A DNA stretch of 64,000 bases from contig NC_007777.1 in the NCBI RefSeq assembly GCF_000013345.1, forward strand, positions 2,108,001 through 2,172,000, in the 5' to 3' direction. The notes below the pieces were generated by a model. It searched no databases. It was not told where the DNA came from and saw only the letters and a program-made list of their open reading frames with translations. This document shows positions 8,949 to 17,486 of the stretch, piece by piece. The position numbers and the translations under genes are program-made. The DNA is from Frankia casuarinae. GTDB taxonomy: Bacteria > Actinomycetota > Actinomycetes > Frankiales > Frankiaceae. Positions within the stretch are counted from its first letter, which is position 1, and each line of letters opens with the position of its first letter.

Positions 8949-9827
8949 GTGGCGGCACGATCGGGGCCAACGGTTCGACGACGCAGGCTCGGGGTCGAGC
9001 TGCGCCGCCTGCGCGAAGCGGCCGGGCTCACCGCCGCCGAGGCGGCCAAGGCGATCCGCGGGTCGGAGGCGAAGATCAGCCGGATGGAGAACGGGCTCGT
9101 CTCGTTCCGGGCGATCGACGTCAGTGATCTTCTGCACGCCTACGGCATCACCGACGACGCCCGACGTGAGGCGGTCCTCGCGCTGGCCAAGGAGACCCGG
9201 CAGCAGGGCTGGTGGCACACCTACGGGGATGTGGTTCCGCGCTGGTTCGAGGTGTATGTCGGGCTCGAAGCCGAGGCGAGCCACATCGCGACATTCGAGA
9301 TGTTGCTCGTTCCCGGGCTACTCCAGACCGCCGACTACGCCCGCGCGGTGATGCAGGCCGCCACGCCGCTGCTGGCTGATGCGGAGATCGATCGTGCCGT
9401 GGATCTCCGCCTCGGTCGTCAGAAGGCGCTGGCCGCCGACCCACCGCCGCAGCTCTGGGCGATCCTGGACGAAGCCGCGGTCCGCCGTGTGGTCGGTGGG
9501 CCCACGGTGACACGTGCCCAACTCGCCCACCTGATCGAGATGTCCCGCCGTCCCGAGATCACTATCCAGGTGCTGCCGTTCCGTCTCGGGGCCCACGCGG
9601 GCATGGGTGGATCGTTCATCCTGCTGGGCTTCCCCGACGGGGACAACACACCGGAGATCGTCTACATCGATCAGGCGACCGGCAGCCTGTACCTTGATCG
9701 CCCGGCGGACGTCAGTCAGTACCGGGAACGGATGGATAGGCTGCGGGCATCAGCCCACGATGAGGACGCATCACGCCGCCTGATCGTCGACGCGATGGAA
9801 GGTGTTGACGATGACCACAACCCGTGA
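8949..9827 (+). CDS. XRE-family regulator with Scr1-type sensor domain
   Basis: A 292-residue DNA-binding regulator. An N-terminal helix-turn-helix (RRLREAAGLTAAEAAKAIRGSEAKISRMENG) is followed by the DUF5753/Scr1 region. That region has the hallmark LLVPGLLQTADYARAVM, then LWAILDEAAVRRVVGG, the ITIQVLPF region and IVYIDQATGSLYLD. The GTG at 8949 is preferred because GGAGGGG precedes it closely; the frame stays open further upstream but that part looks non-coding. The 3' end overlaps the DUF397 gene, the usual partner of this family in Streptomyces and Frankia. Confidence 0.92.
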   Translation: MAARSGPTVRRRRLGVELRRLREAAGLTAAEAAKAIRGSEAKISRMENGLVSFRAIDVSDLLHAYGITDDARREAVLALAKETRQQGWWHTYGDVVPRWFEVYVGLEAEASHIATFEMLLVPGLLQTADYARAVMQAATPLLADAEIDRAVDLRLGRQKALAADPPPQLWAILDEAAVRRVVGGPTVTRAQLAHLIEMSRRPEITIQVLPFRLGAHAGMGGSFILLGFPDGDNTPEIVYIDQATGSLYLDRPADVSQYRERMDRLRASAHDEDASRRLIVDAMEGVDDDHNP

Positions 9828-10020
9828 CACCCAGTTGCACTGGCGCAAGAGCAGCCATAGCAACGGCAACGGCGGGGCCTGCGTCGAAGTCGCCGAGCTG
9901 CCCGACGGTGGCCGTGCGGTCCGGGACTCCAAGGACCCCGGCGGGCCCGTCCTCGTGTTCACGGCGGCAGAGTGGACGGCGTTCCTCGCTGGCGCACGCG
10001 ATGGCGAGTTCGGTTCCTGA
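9811..10020 (+). CDS. DUF397 domain protein
   Basis: Small 69-residue DUF397 protein with the family signature LHWRKSSHSNGNGGACVEVA followed by AVRDSKDPGGPVLVFTAAEWTAFL. The ATG at 9811 has GGAAGG 8 bp upstream; an in-frame GTG at 9802 is an alternative. It overlaps the 3' end of the XRE gene by 17 bp, implying co-expression. DUF397 proteins are partners of Scr1-type regulators; their exact role is not settled. Confidence 0.92.
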   Translation: MTTTRDTQLHWRKSSHSNGNGGACVEVAELPDGGRAVRDSKDPGGPVLVFTAAEWTAFLAGARDGEFGS

Positions 10021-10250
10021 CAGCGACGTAGCGGCGTTGCTGATCTCCCAGTCGTGCGCCGTGGGTGAGACGGGCGCCTTCCGCCCGGTCTTCGTCTCCC
10101 GACGCCGACCGCTTCTGTGCGCCGTGCTCAGCCCGGCGTGATCTGCGCTACACCGATCGGGACACCGCCGGTCTCCCGTCTTCGATGATCAGGCGGGACG
10201 GCTTGACGGGACCAGGCGTCGCATCGGCCTACAAGGTGACCGGACATGGG

Positions 10251-10283
10251 TGGAGCCTCCGAGCCGTGGGCTCGGAGGCTCCA
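10251..10283. terminator. strong bidirectional hairpin terminator
   Basis: TGGAGCCTCCGAGCC (10251-10265), a 3-base loop GTG, then GGCTCGGAGGCTCCA (10269-10283): a perfect 15-bp stem. It lies between the convergent DUF397 gene (ends 10020) and the minus-strand gene ending at 10294. There is no U-tract on either side, as is usual in GC-rich actinobacteria. Confidence 0.8.
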
Positions 10284-10293
10284 GGTGGCGCGG

Positions 10294-11088
10294 TCAGTCG
10301 TCGTTGCTGATGCGCCGATGCCGGTCCTGATAGGTGAGAGCGTCTCGGATCGTGTCGCAGCGCGAGGTGAGTTCGCGTGCTTCCGCGAGTGCGGCATCCC
10401 GAACCTTGATCACAGCGCGGCGTGATCCGTACTTTCCGCCGTAGATCTGCTGGGCGACGATGGCGAACACGCCGGTACGTCCAAGATCTTCAGCGCGGCG
10501 AGCGACAGCCATGATCCTCCGCAGCGTCGGGAAGTCGCGTCCGTCTCCCCATGCCGCCGCGAACACGACATCGGAGACGCCAGCGAGGAACGTCACCGCC
10601 GCGAGGTGATGCGCCTGCGACTCGATCTCTCCCGCGCTGGTCTCGCGGCGTGGGGGACGGTAGCCGTTGCGCTGGGCGGCGGACTTGACCGCCCACGCAC
10701 GGACGGTGCCACGGTCAACGATGAACATCTCCCCGTCCTGGGGCTGGTACTGCCAGCGGTCGGGCTCTCGGGTGGCGACATTGACGGACGCGACGACGCA
10801 GTCCCGGACGATCACACCGAGCCTACGCGCGTAGATCAGGACGGCGTCGTGGGCGACGTCGTCGGACACGTCGTCCGTGCCATAGGGGGCGTAGCCGTTG
10901 CGGCTGATGGTGGCGCTGCGGTCGGCCCGCTTGCGGGAGCGGGACGCGTCGAGCTTCCGGCAGTAGCGGCGGGCGTGACCGACGATGGCCTCCCAGTCGG
11001 CTTGGGTGACGCGCGCCATGTCCTCGCGGGTGGCGGCCTCACCGGGAACGGTCGACGGAATCTCACGGGAAAAGAAGACATGCGACAT
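10294..11088 (-). CDS. hypothetical protein, weakly sigma-region-2-like
   Basis: A 264-residue protein of unknown function. The ATG at 11088 has a GGAG about 7 bp upstream. The central part (ADWEAIVGHARRYCRKL ... SDDVAHDAVLIYARRL) resembles the helical, acidic region 2 of sigma factors, and it is followed by a basic, strongly charged C-terminal part. A true sigma-type region 4 is not evident, so this is only a weak hint. An IS5-family element sits 63 bp upstream of the start and may have displaced its promoter. The gene ends 11 bp before a strong terminator hairpin. Confidence 0.6.
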   Translation of the reverse strand: MSHVFFSREIPSTVPGEAATREDMARVTQADWEAIVGHARRYCRKLDASRSRKRADRSATISRNGYAPYGTDDVSDDVAHDAVLIYARRLGVIVRDCVVASVNVATREPDRWQYQPQDGEMFIVDRGTVRAWAVKSAAQRNGYRPPRRETSAGEIESQAHHLAAVTFLAGVSDVVFAAAWGDGRDFPTLRRIMAVARRAEDLGRTGVFAIVAQQIYGGKYGSRRAVIKVRDAALAEARELTSRCDTIRDALTYQDRHRRISNDD

Positions 11089-11151
11089 GGAAAGACTCCA
11101 CAGAAGGGTGAATTGGCGTCGCGCGCCGGGCGCAACGCGCCGATAACTAAT

Positions 11152-12154
11152 GAGCCATTTCAAAGTTGGTTTTCCTAAAGGCCCTCGGTGGCGAGGACGA
11201 GGGCGGCCTGGGCGAAGGTGCCGACGCGGCGTGGGCAGCCACGGAAACGGTCGAATATGTGCCAGTTCTTGAGGACCGCGAATCCTCGTTCGCCTTGTGA
11301 GCGGGTGGTGGCGTGGGTCCGGTTGGCCTCCTTGTCACGGTCGGGGAGGTCGTTGTTCTTGGGTTTCTTGATCGGGACGAGGAGGCGGTCGCCCTCGCCG
11401 CCGACGTAGCCCTTGTCCGCGTAGAGGTAGAGCTCCGAGCGGTCGATCAGATCGAGAATGTCGTGCATCCGGGCCGCGGTGAGGTCATGGACGGAGCCGG
11501 GAAGCCCTTCGGAGATCCAGATCAGCCGGCCGTAGGGGTCGGTGAGGCCCTGCAGGTTGATGCCGTGGTACTTGTGCTTGCCCGAGTAGTACAGCTTGTT
11601 GTGCGCGCGGACACGGTTGGTACGCACGACGGTGCCGTCGAGGATGAGGAAGTTGCTCTGGGTCCACGCGAAGATCCAGACCGCGGCGAGCAGGGTCCGG
11701 CCGTGAGTGGCGAGCAGGCGGACGGCTTCGCGGATGTAGTTGTGGACGGTGCCGACACTGACCTGGAAGCCCTCGGCGAGCTGCTCGTAGCGTTCACCCT
11801 TGCGGAGGTGGACGAGCACCAGGAGTGCCTGCTCGGGTGGGGGCAGCTTGCGCCAGGTCCGACGCTGGGCGCGGTCCTCGGCCAGCAGCCCCGCGAGGAA
11901 GGTCAGGGTCGACTCGGGCAGGTCGACGACACCAGGGTAGGTTAGCAACGGAAGTCCTCGGTCAAGGGCACAGTGGGGTAGACACCCTGTGATCTACCGG
12001 GGACTTCTCTATTTACGGCACCCCTCCGGCCACCGCCCGAACAACTATCGCCGCCGCCAGATGACGGAACGACCGGAACCAGTGCCCGTTCAATTCGTCA
12101 ATTGGTGATCCTCAACGGCCGAAAGAATCAGACAAACAGAGATTGAAAAGGCTC
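11152..12154. mobile_element. IS5-family insertion sequence (about 1.0 kb)
   Basis: A 1003-bp element carrying one transposase gene. Its ends are imperfect inverted repeats: GAGCCATTTCAAA at 11152-11164 and ATTGAAAAGGCTC at 12142-12154. Eleven of these 13 terminal positions match, with weaker similarity further in. A 3-bp direct repeat AAT flanks both ends (11149-11151 and 12155-12157), consistent with the short duplications of IS5-group elements. The right end includes about 190 bp of non-coding sequence upstream of the transposase. Confidence 0.75.
11175..11948 (-). CDS. IS5-family DDE transposase
   Basis: A 257-residue transposase with an N-terminal helix-turn-helix (YEQLAEGFQVSVGTVHNYIREAV) of the HTH_Tnp_4 type and a DDE_Tnp_4 catalytic core. 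ILDGTVVRT carries the first Asp, LYADKGYVGGEGD the second, and the region SQGERGFAVLKNWHIFDRFR the Glu. The length matches IS5-group transposases that are read from one frame. The start is TTG at 11948 with GAGGA upstream. All catalytic residues are present, so it is probably functional. Confidence 0.92.
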   Translation of the reverse strand: MLTYPGVVDLPESTLTFLAGLLAEDRAQRRTWRKLPPPEQALLVLVHLRKGERYEQLAEGFQVSVGTVHNYIREAVRLLATHGRTLLAAVWIFAWTQSNFLILDGTVVRTNRVRAHNKLYYSGKHKYHGINLQGLTDPYGRLIWISEGLPGSVHDLTAARMHDILDLIDRSELYLYADKGYVGGEGDRLLVPIKKPKNNDLPDRDKEANRTHATTRSQGERGFAVLKNWHIFDRFRGCPRRVGTFAQAALVLATEGL

Positions 12155-12157
12155 AAT

Positions 12158-13347
12158 AATCCCCCACCGGTACCGAGAAATCAATATCCCCAGACCATCT
12201 TTTCTGGAATTTCCCAGGCATCGCGCGTCCATTTTTCGTCGACAAAGATGCACCCATCACGCCTACGGGGAGGGCGAAATAAGAATCGGACGAATAGCAG
12301 AAGAGGGCGGAAGGCGTGAAATCGTAGAATGGAAGATGTATAGAAAAGCGGGAGGGATGGAGGGATTCCTTTGCGGGGAAGTCTTCTATTCGGGAGGGCG
12401 TGCCGGTAGTGCCCGGAATTCCAGTCGACCGCCGCCAGCGAACGGCCAGTCCCCACAGGGTCCATCGATTATTAACAAAGCTCCGAGGAGCTAAAGTCGG
12501 GCTGTGTTCTGGTACTGCCAGCAGGCCGCTGACCTGCACCAGCGTGCGAGTGGGGGGTAGCGGCTCAAGCAGGCGACCGGATTGGCTGACGGACGGGCCC
12601 ACCGTCGGGGTGCTGGTCGGGCTGAAGGGGCCAGGTATAGATGAGCAGCGGCCACCGAAGATGCGGACCGCATGAGCAGCGGTGGTCAGGTCTACTTGAG
12701 TAGCGCGCTGACCAGGGCAAACGCCTCGCTGGCAGTTCGCTGGGCACTGCCGCAGCCGGCGATCCGCTGCTTAAGTATCCCGGCCGCGCACCTCGGAGCG
12801 CTGCTCAGATAGACGCGAACTCCCAGGTCCGGCTGCTCATTCTCAGCCGATCCCCACAACGGCTGCGGGGAAGGGCCAGATGGGCAGCGCGACGAAAGCG
12901 AGCACTGCGCAGGAGCGGCGGGGGCCGGGTCCACCTTGAGTAGCGCGCTGACCAGGTTGGATGTCTCGCTGGGCACGCGGGCCGGCGTTCCGGTACCTGC
13001 CCATGCTGGCAGTGTCCGCGGGAACGTCGCCTCGGTGGGCAGCAGGGCCCGGGGCGTTTACTTGCGAGCTGTCCCTATCACGGGATGCGGGAAAGATGAG
13101 CGGCGGCGACCGGGTAGGGGCGCTGCGCGGGCAGTGGAGTTCCTACCTTGAGTATGGCATCTGGCTGGTACGTGTCTCGCTGGCGGCTTGGGCTGCCGCT
13201 GCTGCGGGACCTGCTCACCGATTCCGATTTCACTCTCGGATATGCGATTTCGGATTTGTCGCATTGTTTGAGGGTCGGTTTCTTATTCTCGATGGGCTGC
13301 TGCCCACGCTACTCGCTGCCCCGATGGGCAGGGGTCGCGGTTGGTGG
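12158..13347. other. long non-coding region with decayed repeats
   Basis: About 1.2 kb without a credible gene. Composition is less GC-rich at 12160-12400 than in neighbouring genes. From 12670 onward it holds the three-copy repeat annotated separately. Short open frames occur on both strands but lack start signals and family resemblance. It may be remnant mobile DNA between the IS5 element and the conjugation-like genes. Confidence 0.5.
12682..13185. repeat. three degenerate direct repeats, CTTGAGTA type
   Basis: A 22-bp sequence beginning CTTGAGTAGCGCGCTG occurs exactly at 12695-12716 and again at 12935-12956, 240 bp apart. A diverged copy lies at 13147-13168. Each copy is followed by a CTCGCTGG motif 9-13 bp later. 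Related ATGAGCRGCGG motifs occur near 12640, 12672 and 13096. The units look like decayed copies of one element of roughly 210-240 bp. Function unknown. Confidence 0.6.
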
Positions 13348-14373
13348 TCAGCCTCCGCCGGTGGTCAGTGCGGGCACGGAGATGACGCTGACCTGGGCGG
13401 TGGAGATGGTGGTGAGCCCGTTGAAGGTGCCGTTCTGGCCGCCGCCGGCCCAGGTGACGTTCCAGGTGACGGTGGCGGACACGGGGAAGACGCCGCCGGG
13501 TTCGTCTTCGGAGTCGGTGGTGTAGGTGTGGCCGCAGTCGGGGGAGGCGGCCGTCGGGTCGACGGTGGGCTGGTAGGGGGTGCCGGGGCCGGTGCAGCGC
13601 ACGTCGGTGCCGTCGCCCATGGACCATACGACCTGCGCGGGGGTGGCGACCGCTTGCACCGAGACTCCGCCGGCGGCGGCGGTGGCGGAGACGGGTCGCC
13701 AGCTGGCGGGGTCGAGCCACATCCAGGTTGGTAGTCGCACGAGCTGCCGTCTGGTTGGGCTGAAGGCGATGGCGGGGCCTTGGAGGCGCAGTTGGTTGCG
13801 GGCCTGCTCGGCGAGGGTGGCCGGGTCGGGTGCGGTGGCTGTGGGGCCGGCCTGCCCGTCCGCGATCCATACCGGTGGCCGGTAGAGCGCGTCGTGCCAT
13901 CCGTCGCCCTGGCACTGGTATACGTACCAGGCTCCGGGCTGCCCGTCTGCCGCGGTGGCGACGGGTTGCACCTGTGGCGCGCCGAGGCGGTCCAGGGCGG
14001 CGACGACGCGCGGTCGGCTGCCCTGTGGAGCTGGGCGGAAGGCTACCGGCCGGATCGGGTCGCCCTCGGGCTGGAAGTCGCTGCGCGTGTAGGCGCAGCC
14101 CGCGAGTTCCGAGGGGTCGAGTGAGAGGTCACCGGGCGGACGTGCGCTCTTCTCCCCGCCGCCGCGGCCGGTCGAGGTGCCGCCCGGCGGCCCGGGCCGG
14201 ACGTCACGGCGGGGTGGTGTGGGCGCGGTGCCGTTCGTGCCGGCGCTTACCTCGCAGCCGGGGTGGGGGTTCTGCGCGCAGTCCGCGGTGGCGTAGCTGT
14301 CGGCGAAGGCGGGTGCTGTGGTCGCGAGGAAGCCCAGCAGGCAGGCGCCGATGAGGACGCTGCGGGTCAGCAT
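13348..14373 (-). CDS. secreted protein with signal peptide, PKD-like C-terminus
   Basis: A 341-residue exported protein. The ATG at 14373 is chosen because it begins a clear signal peptide (LTRSVLIGACLLGFLATTA, then PAFA before the likely cleavage site) and overlaps the stop of the upstream lipoprotein gene by 7 bp. A proline/glycine-rich linker follows. The second half (VWSMGDGTDVRCTGPG ... HTYTT ... FPVSATVTWNVTW) matches the pattern of a PKD-type beta-sandwich. Such lipoprotein/PKD pairs are often seen in actinobacterial integrative elements, probably as surface parts of a transfer apparatus. That role is inference. Confidence 0.75.
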   Translation of the reverse strand: MLTRSVLIGACLLGFLATTAPAFADSYATADCAQNPHPGCEVSAGTNGTAPTPPRRDVRPGPPGGTSTGRGGGEKSARPPGDLSLDPSELAGCAYTRSDFQPEGDPIRPVAFRPAPQGSRPRVVAALDRLGAPQVQPVATAADGQPGAWYVYQCQGDGWHDALYRPPVWIADGQAGPTATAPDPATLAEQARNQLRLQGPAIAFSPTRRQLVRLPTWMWLDPASWRPVSATAAAGGVSVQAVATPAQVVWSMGDGTDVRCTGPGTPYQPTVDPTAASPDCGHTYTTDSEDEPGGVFPVSATVTWNVTWAGGGQNGTFNGLTTISTAQVSVISVPALTTGGG

Positions 14374-14981
14374 GACCCGACCGGTTCGACCGCGTACCGG
14401 GTGACCTTCCATGATCCGTCCTGGTGCAGCCGAACCTCGGAGGTGACCGCCCGCCGGCCGCCGGGGTCGTCGGTGAACGACGGGCCGGCGGTGCGGTAGC
14501 GCAGCCAGTTCGCGCTGTCCGCGCAGTCGAACAGCATCACCGTCGTCGGTGCCTGGGTGGGGCTGACCGAGGTGACCTTCGGATGCAGTACCGGCGCGCC
14601 GCGCGACACCAGCCCGTTGTAGTGATCGGCGTACAGGCCCCCGGAGGCGACCTGCAACGCCGATCCGGAGGAGTAACGCGCGAGGTCCGCGGACCGCCAG
14701 TTCGAGGTGTGGCTGGCCTCGGCGATCGCGTGCCACAACCCGTCATACGCAGCGACCGCCCGCTGACCGGCGAGATCCGCCGGCGACGTCGGCGACGGCG
14801 ACGCGGTCAGCCGCGAAGGAGCTGCCGGACCGGTCGAGGGCGCCACCGGTTCCGGCCCCGTGTCCTTACCCGAACTGCACGCCGCAACGGCCATCGTGAC
14901 AGCCAGCAGCGCGCTGGCGGCCGTGTGACGGGCCAGATGGTGGCGACGGCCGGTCGCGGACGGAGAAGCCACAGCGTCCAC
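14367..14981 (-). CDS. putative lipoprotein
   Basis: A 204-residue lipoprotein. After a basic N-terminus, the hydrophobic stretch ASALLAVTMAVAAC ends in a lipobox-like VAAC, followed by a Pro/Ser-rich spacer. The remainder (AVAAYDGLWHAIAEASHTSNW ... YHNG-type turn ... GSWKVTRYAVEPVGSC) resembles small NTF2-like or VirB8-like periplasmic domains; this is a weak comparison. It is translated just ahead of the secreted PKD-like protein, with overlapping ends, so the two probably act together on the outer face of the membrane. Confidence 0.7.
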   Translation of the reverse strand: MDAVASPSATGRRHHLARHTAASALLAVTMAVAACSSGKDTGPEPVAPSTGPAAPSRLTASPSPTSPADLAGQRAVAAYDGLWHAIAEASHTSNWRSADLARYSSGSALQVASGGLYADHYNGLVSRGAPVLHPKVTSVSPTQAPTTVMLFDCADSANWLRYRTAGPSFTDDPGGRRAVTSEVRLHQDGSWKVTRYAVEPVGSC

Positions 14982-15374
14982 CTCGCATCGACTGATGCCG
15001 GTCCGTCACCTCTACGCCGCGGACCGTCTCTTCTCCTAGCCTGCTCCGCCGGACTTCGAACCGTTCGTACCAACTTTTCAGTCAGTACGGCACGCCAGCA
15101 TGATTTGACCCTTTCTAGCCAGCGAGCGACTGGTGCCCAGGGACCAGGAGGAGCCATCAGAACGGACCATTCACCGCTGGCAGCGGGAGAAAGGGGCCTC
15201 CAGGTCGCTGCCGTTGGCCGTGGTCGGCTCGGGCGTGACATCTGCGGTTGTCGGTGATCGGCGCCAGCTCCGTGTCCCATCCGCAGCTCGGTGGGGGCGT
15301 TTGCGGCCCGAAGCCGTGAGCGTGAGCGAGCGGCTGCGGCAGGGCGCGTCGGGGATGGCGAGCGCACGGAGGGG
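14982..15374. other. non-coding gap
   Basis: About 390 bp between the lipoprotein start and the HTH protein stop. It presumably contains the lipoprotein promoter. Open frames on both strands look like shadows. No other signal was recognised. Confidence 0.4.
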
Positions 15375-16292
15375 TCAGCGGTGGGCTCTGCGGCGGCGGG
15401 CTCGTCGACGTTCGGCAGCCTGGTGGCGTAGGTCGGTGAGGAGATGGGACACGGCCTCGTCGCGGGTTGGGTAGTGGCGTGCGGGAGGGAAGACCGAGGT
15501 GTGTCCTGGTGCCTGGGGAAGCCAGCCGCGCGGCCGGTTCCTGACCATGCCCGTATAGACGGGGCGCAGGGTGCCGCACAGCACGCCGTCGACCAGGACG
15601 CGGTAGCCGCTGCCGGTCCGTTCCAGGATGTACTCGCTGTCCTCAGTCAGTCCCGCCGCAGTGGCCAACGCCTGATCCATCTCCGACAACGGCGGCGTCG
15701 TCCGCGCACGCGGCGAACGCGCCGTACGAGGCCGGGCCGCGGCGGAAGGCGCGGCGGCCCTCTCCTGTGGGTCGGAGAACGGCGACGGGGGCGGCTCCTC
15801 CGAGATGACAACCATGGTTGTCGCCTGGTCCGAGACGATCTCCGGCGCGGCGGGTTCGGTCGGGGCTAGATCCAGTCTCTCCTCAGCGCCGCCGGAGTGC
15901 CGGGCTACCGCGCTCCCCTCCCGCCTCACCGCAGGCTCGACAACCCGAGTTGTCGAGTCGGAGGCCGTTGGCTTCGACACCTCAGGCGACGGGCGGCCAG
16001 CCGGGCTCCCCGTGCCCTCCAGCTCCTCCCCGACGACCCGCGGTGTCGCGGGCTGTCGGGCGTCCACGAGCCGGGGGAATCGCTTGCGGGCTCCTTGCCG
16101 TGTGATCCCGAGGGCGCGGCCGATATCGCCGTAGGACGCCCCCTCGGCCGCCGCCCGTGCCGCGAGCGTCCGGATCTCCGTCTCGATGGACCGCGCCCGT
16201 TCCCGGGCCTCGGCCAACGCGCCGAGCGCGGCCGTGCGCGCGTCATCGTCCACGCGACAACCGACGTTGTCGCGCCCGCCTTCGACAGTCAT
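15375..16292 (-). CDS. helix-turn-helix protein, probable element regulator
   Basis: A 305-residue protein with an N-terminal helical segment (ALAEARERARSIETEIRTLAA) and a helix-turn-helix (SYGDIGRALGITRQGARKRF, about residues 55-75). A long, low-complexity linker follows. The small C-terminal domain (SEYILERTGSGYRVLVDGVL ... RHYPTRDEAVSHLLTDLRHQ) ends in an Arg-rich tail. The ATG is at 16292 with GGAGGAGAC upstream. The gene contains four copies of a GACAAC-N4-GTTGTC palindrome, one across the start codon, so autoregulation or a partition-like role is plausible. Similar proteins occur beside replication-relaxation genes on actinobacterial elements. Confidence 0.7.
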   Translation of the reverse strand: MTVEGGRDNVGCRVDDDARTAALGALAEARERARSIETEIRTLAARAAAEGASYGDIGRALGITRQGARKRFPRLVDARQPATPRVVGEELEGTGSPAGRPSPEVSKPTASDSTTRVVEPAVRREGSAVARHSGGAEERLDLAPTEPAAPEIVSDQATTMVVISEEPPPSPFSDPQERAAAPSAAARPRTARSPRARTTPPLSEMDQALATAAGLTEDSEYILERTGSGYRVLVDGVLCGTLRPVYTGMVRNRPRGWLPQAPGHTSVFPPARHYPTRDEAVSHLLTDLRHQAAERRRARRRRAHR

Positions 16293-16299
16293 GGTTGTC
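15805..16299. promoter_or_regulatory. four GACAAC-N4-GTTGTC palindromes
   Basis: Exact copies lie at 15805-15820, 15939-15954 and 16256-16271. The second and third extend to 9-bp arms (15936-15957 and 16253-16274). A fourth, with two mismatches, lies at 16284-16299 across the start codon of the HTH gene. Spacing is constant at 4 bases and arm sequence is conserved. These look like binding sites for one dimeric protein. Confidence 0.7.
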
Positions 16300-16679
16300 G
16301 TCTCCTCCTGATCCCTGGTAGGGGATGACACGGGCCAGCGTGAGCAGCTGGCACAGCTGATCTTTTTCGGCCAGTGATCGCTGGCAGCCTGTGCCCGTGT
16401 CACAGCGCGGCAGGTCAGCCGTTGGTGGGCCAGGAAGGCTTGTCGTCCCCTGCCCTGCGCTCGCCCTGCGGCCCACGGTCGGTACGGCGTCCGGTTCGTC
16501 TCCGGCCCGGTCCCACGCGGTGTGGATCCGGTTTCGGCCCCTGGCCGGACCGAGTCCGGACCCGGACTTCACGGAAGCGGACAGCGGACTCTGGGCGATC
16601 CCGAGGCGAGTGCCTTCCTCCGCGGGCGACGCGGACCCCAAGCAGCGCGCCGCGGGACGTTCAGGCGACCGGTCAGCGA
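16293..16679. other. non-coding gap upstream of HTH gene
   Basis: About 390 bp that should contain the HTH gene promoter. Open frames on either strand have no recognisable product. Nothing else was recognised. Confidence 0.4.
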
Positions 16680-17189
16680 TCACGTCGGCAGATGGGAGGC
16701 GAGGTCGGGGATGTTGGCGGTCAGAAGGCGGTGCAGCGCGGCGCCGGGGGTGCGCTGGAGCGAGTGGACGGGGCTGGTGAAGTACTCGGGGTCGTCGAAG
16801 ACCGGTTCGCCGTTGGGTCGGCGGGTGAACGGGACGCGGCCGTAGTCGACGCCGTCGGTGTCGTCGCAGCTCATCCAGGTGATCGCCTCCTGCTCGTCGG
16901 CTTGGACGGGTGCGGTGTGCAGCGGCCGGGCCTGGATGATCTCGCCGTCGTCGTACCAGACCTGGGGAACGGCGAGGACCCACCGGTGGGTGGCGTTGCT
17001 CTGGGCCTGGGCCGCGGCGCGGATCTCGAAGGCGAGGGCGGTGGCCCAGCTGCAGAGGTAGTCGTAGTCGCTGACGATCAGGTTCCGTGTGCCGTGGAGT
17101 CCGAGGATCGCGGGCTGGTCGCCGGCGCGGACGGCGCGTTGCACGCGGGCGGTGATGTCCTCGATCAGGGTCCAGGTGTGGGTGTTCAT
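16680..17189 (-). CDS. hypothetical protein
   Basis: A 169-residue protein starting at ATG 17189 with GGAGAGGAC upstream. The N-terminal helix (TWTLIEDITARVQRAVRAGDQ) precedes a mixed fold with many aromatic residues (SDYDYLCSWATALAFEIRAA; RWVLAVPQVWYDDGEI; FDDPEYFTSPVHSLQ). No family was recognised. It lies between the HTH protein and the replication-relaxation gene on the same strand, so it probably belongs to the same mobile-element remnant. A longer upstream frame exists, but its Arg/Pro-rich sequence looks non-coding. Confidence 0.6.
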   Translation of the reverse strand: MNTHTWTLIEDITARVQRAVRAGDQPAILGLHGTRNLIVSDYDYLCSWATALAFEIRAAAQAQSNATHRWVLAVPQVWYDDGEIIQARPLHTAPVQADEQEAITWMSCDDTDGVDYGRVPFTRRPNGEPVFDDPEYFTSPVHSLQRTPGAALHRLLTANIPDLASHLPT

Positions 17190-17486
17190 GGGCTTTGTTG
17201 TCCTCTCCGGTGACGGTCGCGGCAGGGTCCGAGTCCGGTCCCTGCCTGCTATGCGGGTGCGGGCCGGTCCCGACCGTCCGCCTCGGCTGGACACGCCGCG
17301 CGCGCCGGCCGGTGGCGGTGCCGCCCCTTCACCTCTATGCGGGCCGTGCACGGCCCCGACCGTCCGGGCCGCGCCGAGAAGACGTGAGGTGAGGTGCCGC
17401 GGCCGATGGTGCCGGAAACAGCGACGGTCCCGCCGCATGCCGGGGGGTGGGCACGAGGGCGGGACCGTCGGCGAGCGTGGGGGCGG

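Noticed and set aside
12682-13185. CRISPR array
   Set aside because: Repeats are only three, unevenly spaced (240 and 212 bp), degenerate, and lack unique spacers of regular size or cas genes.
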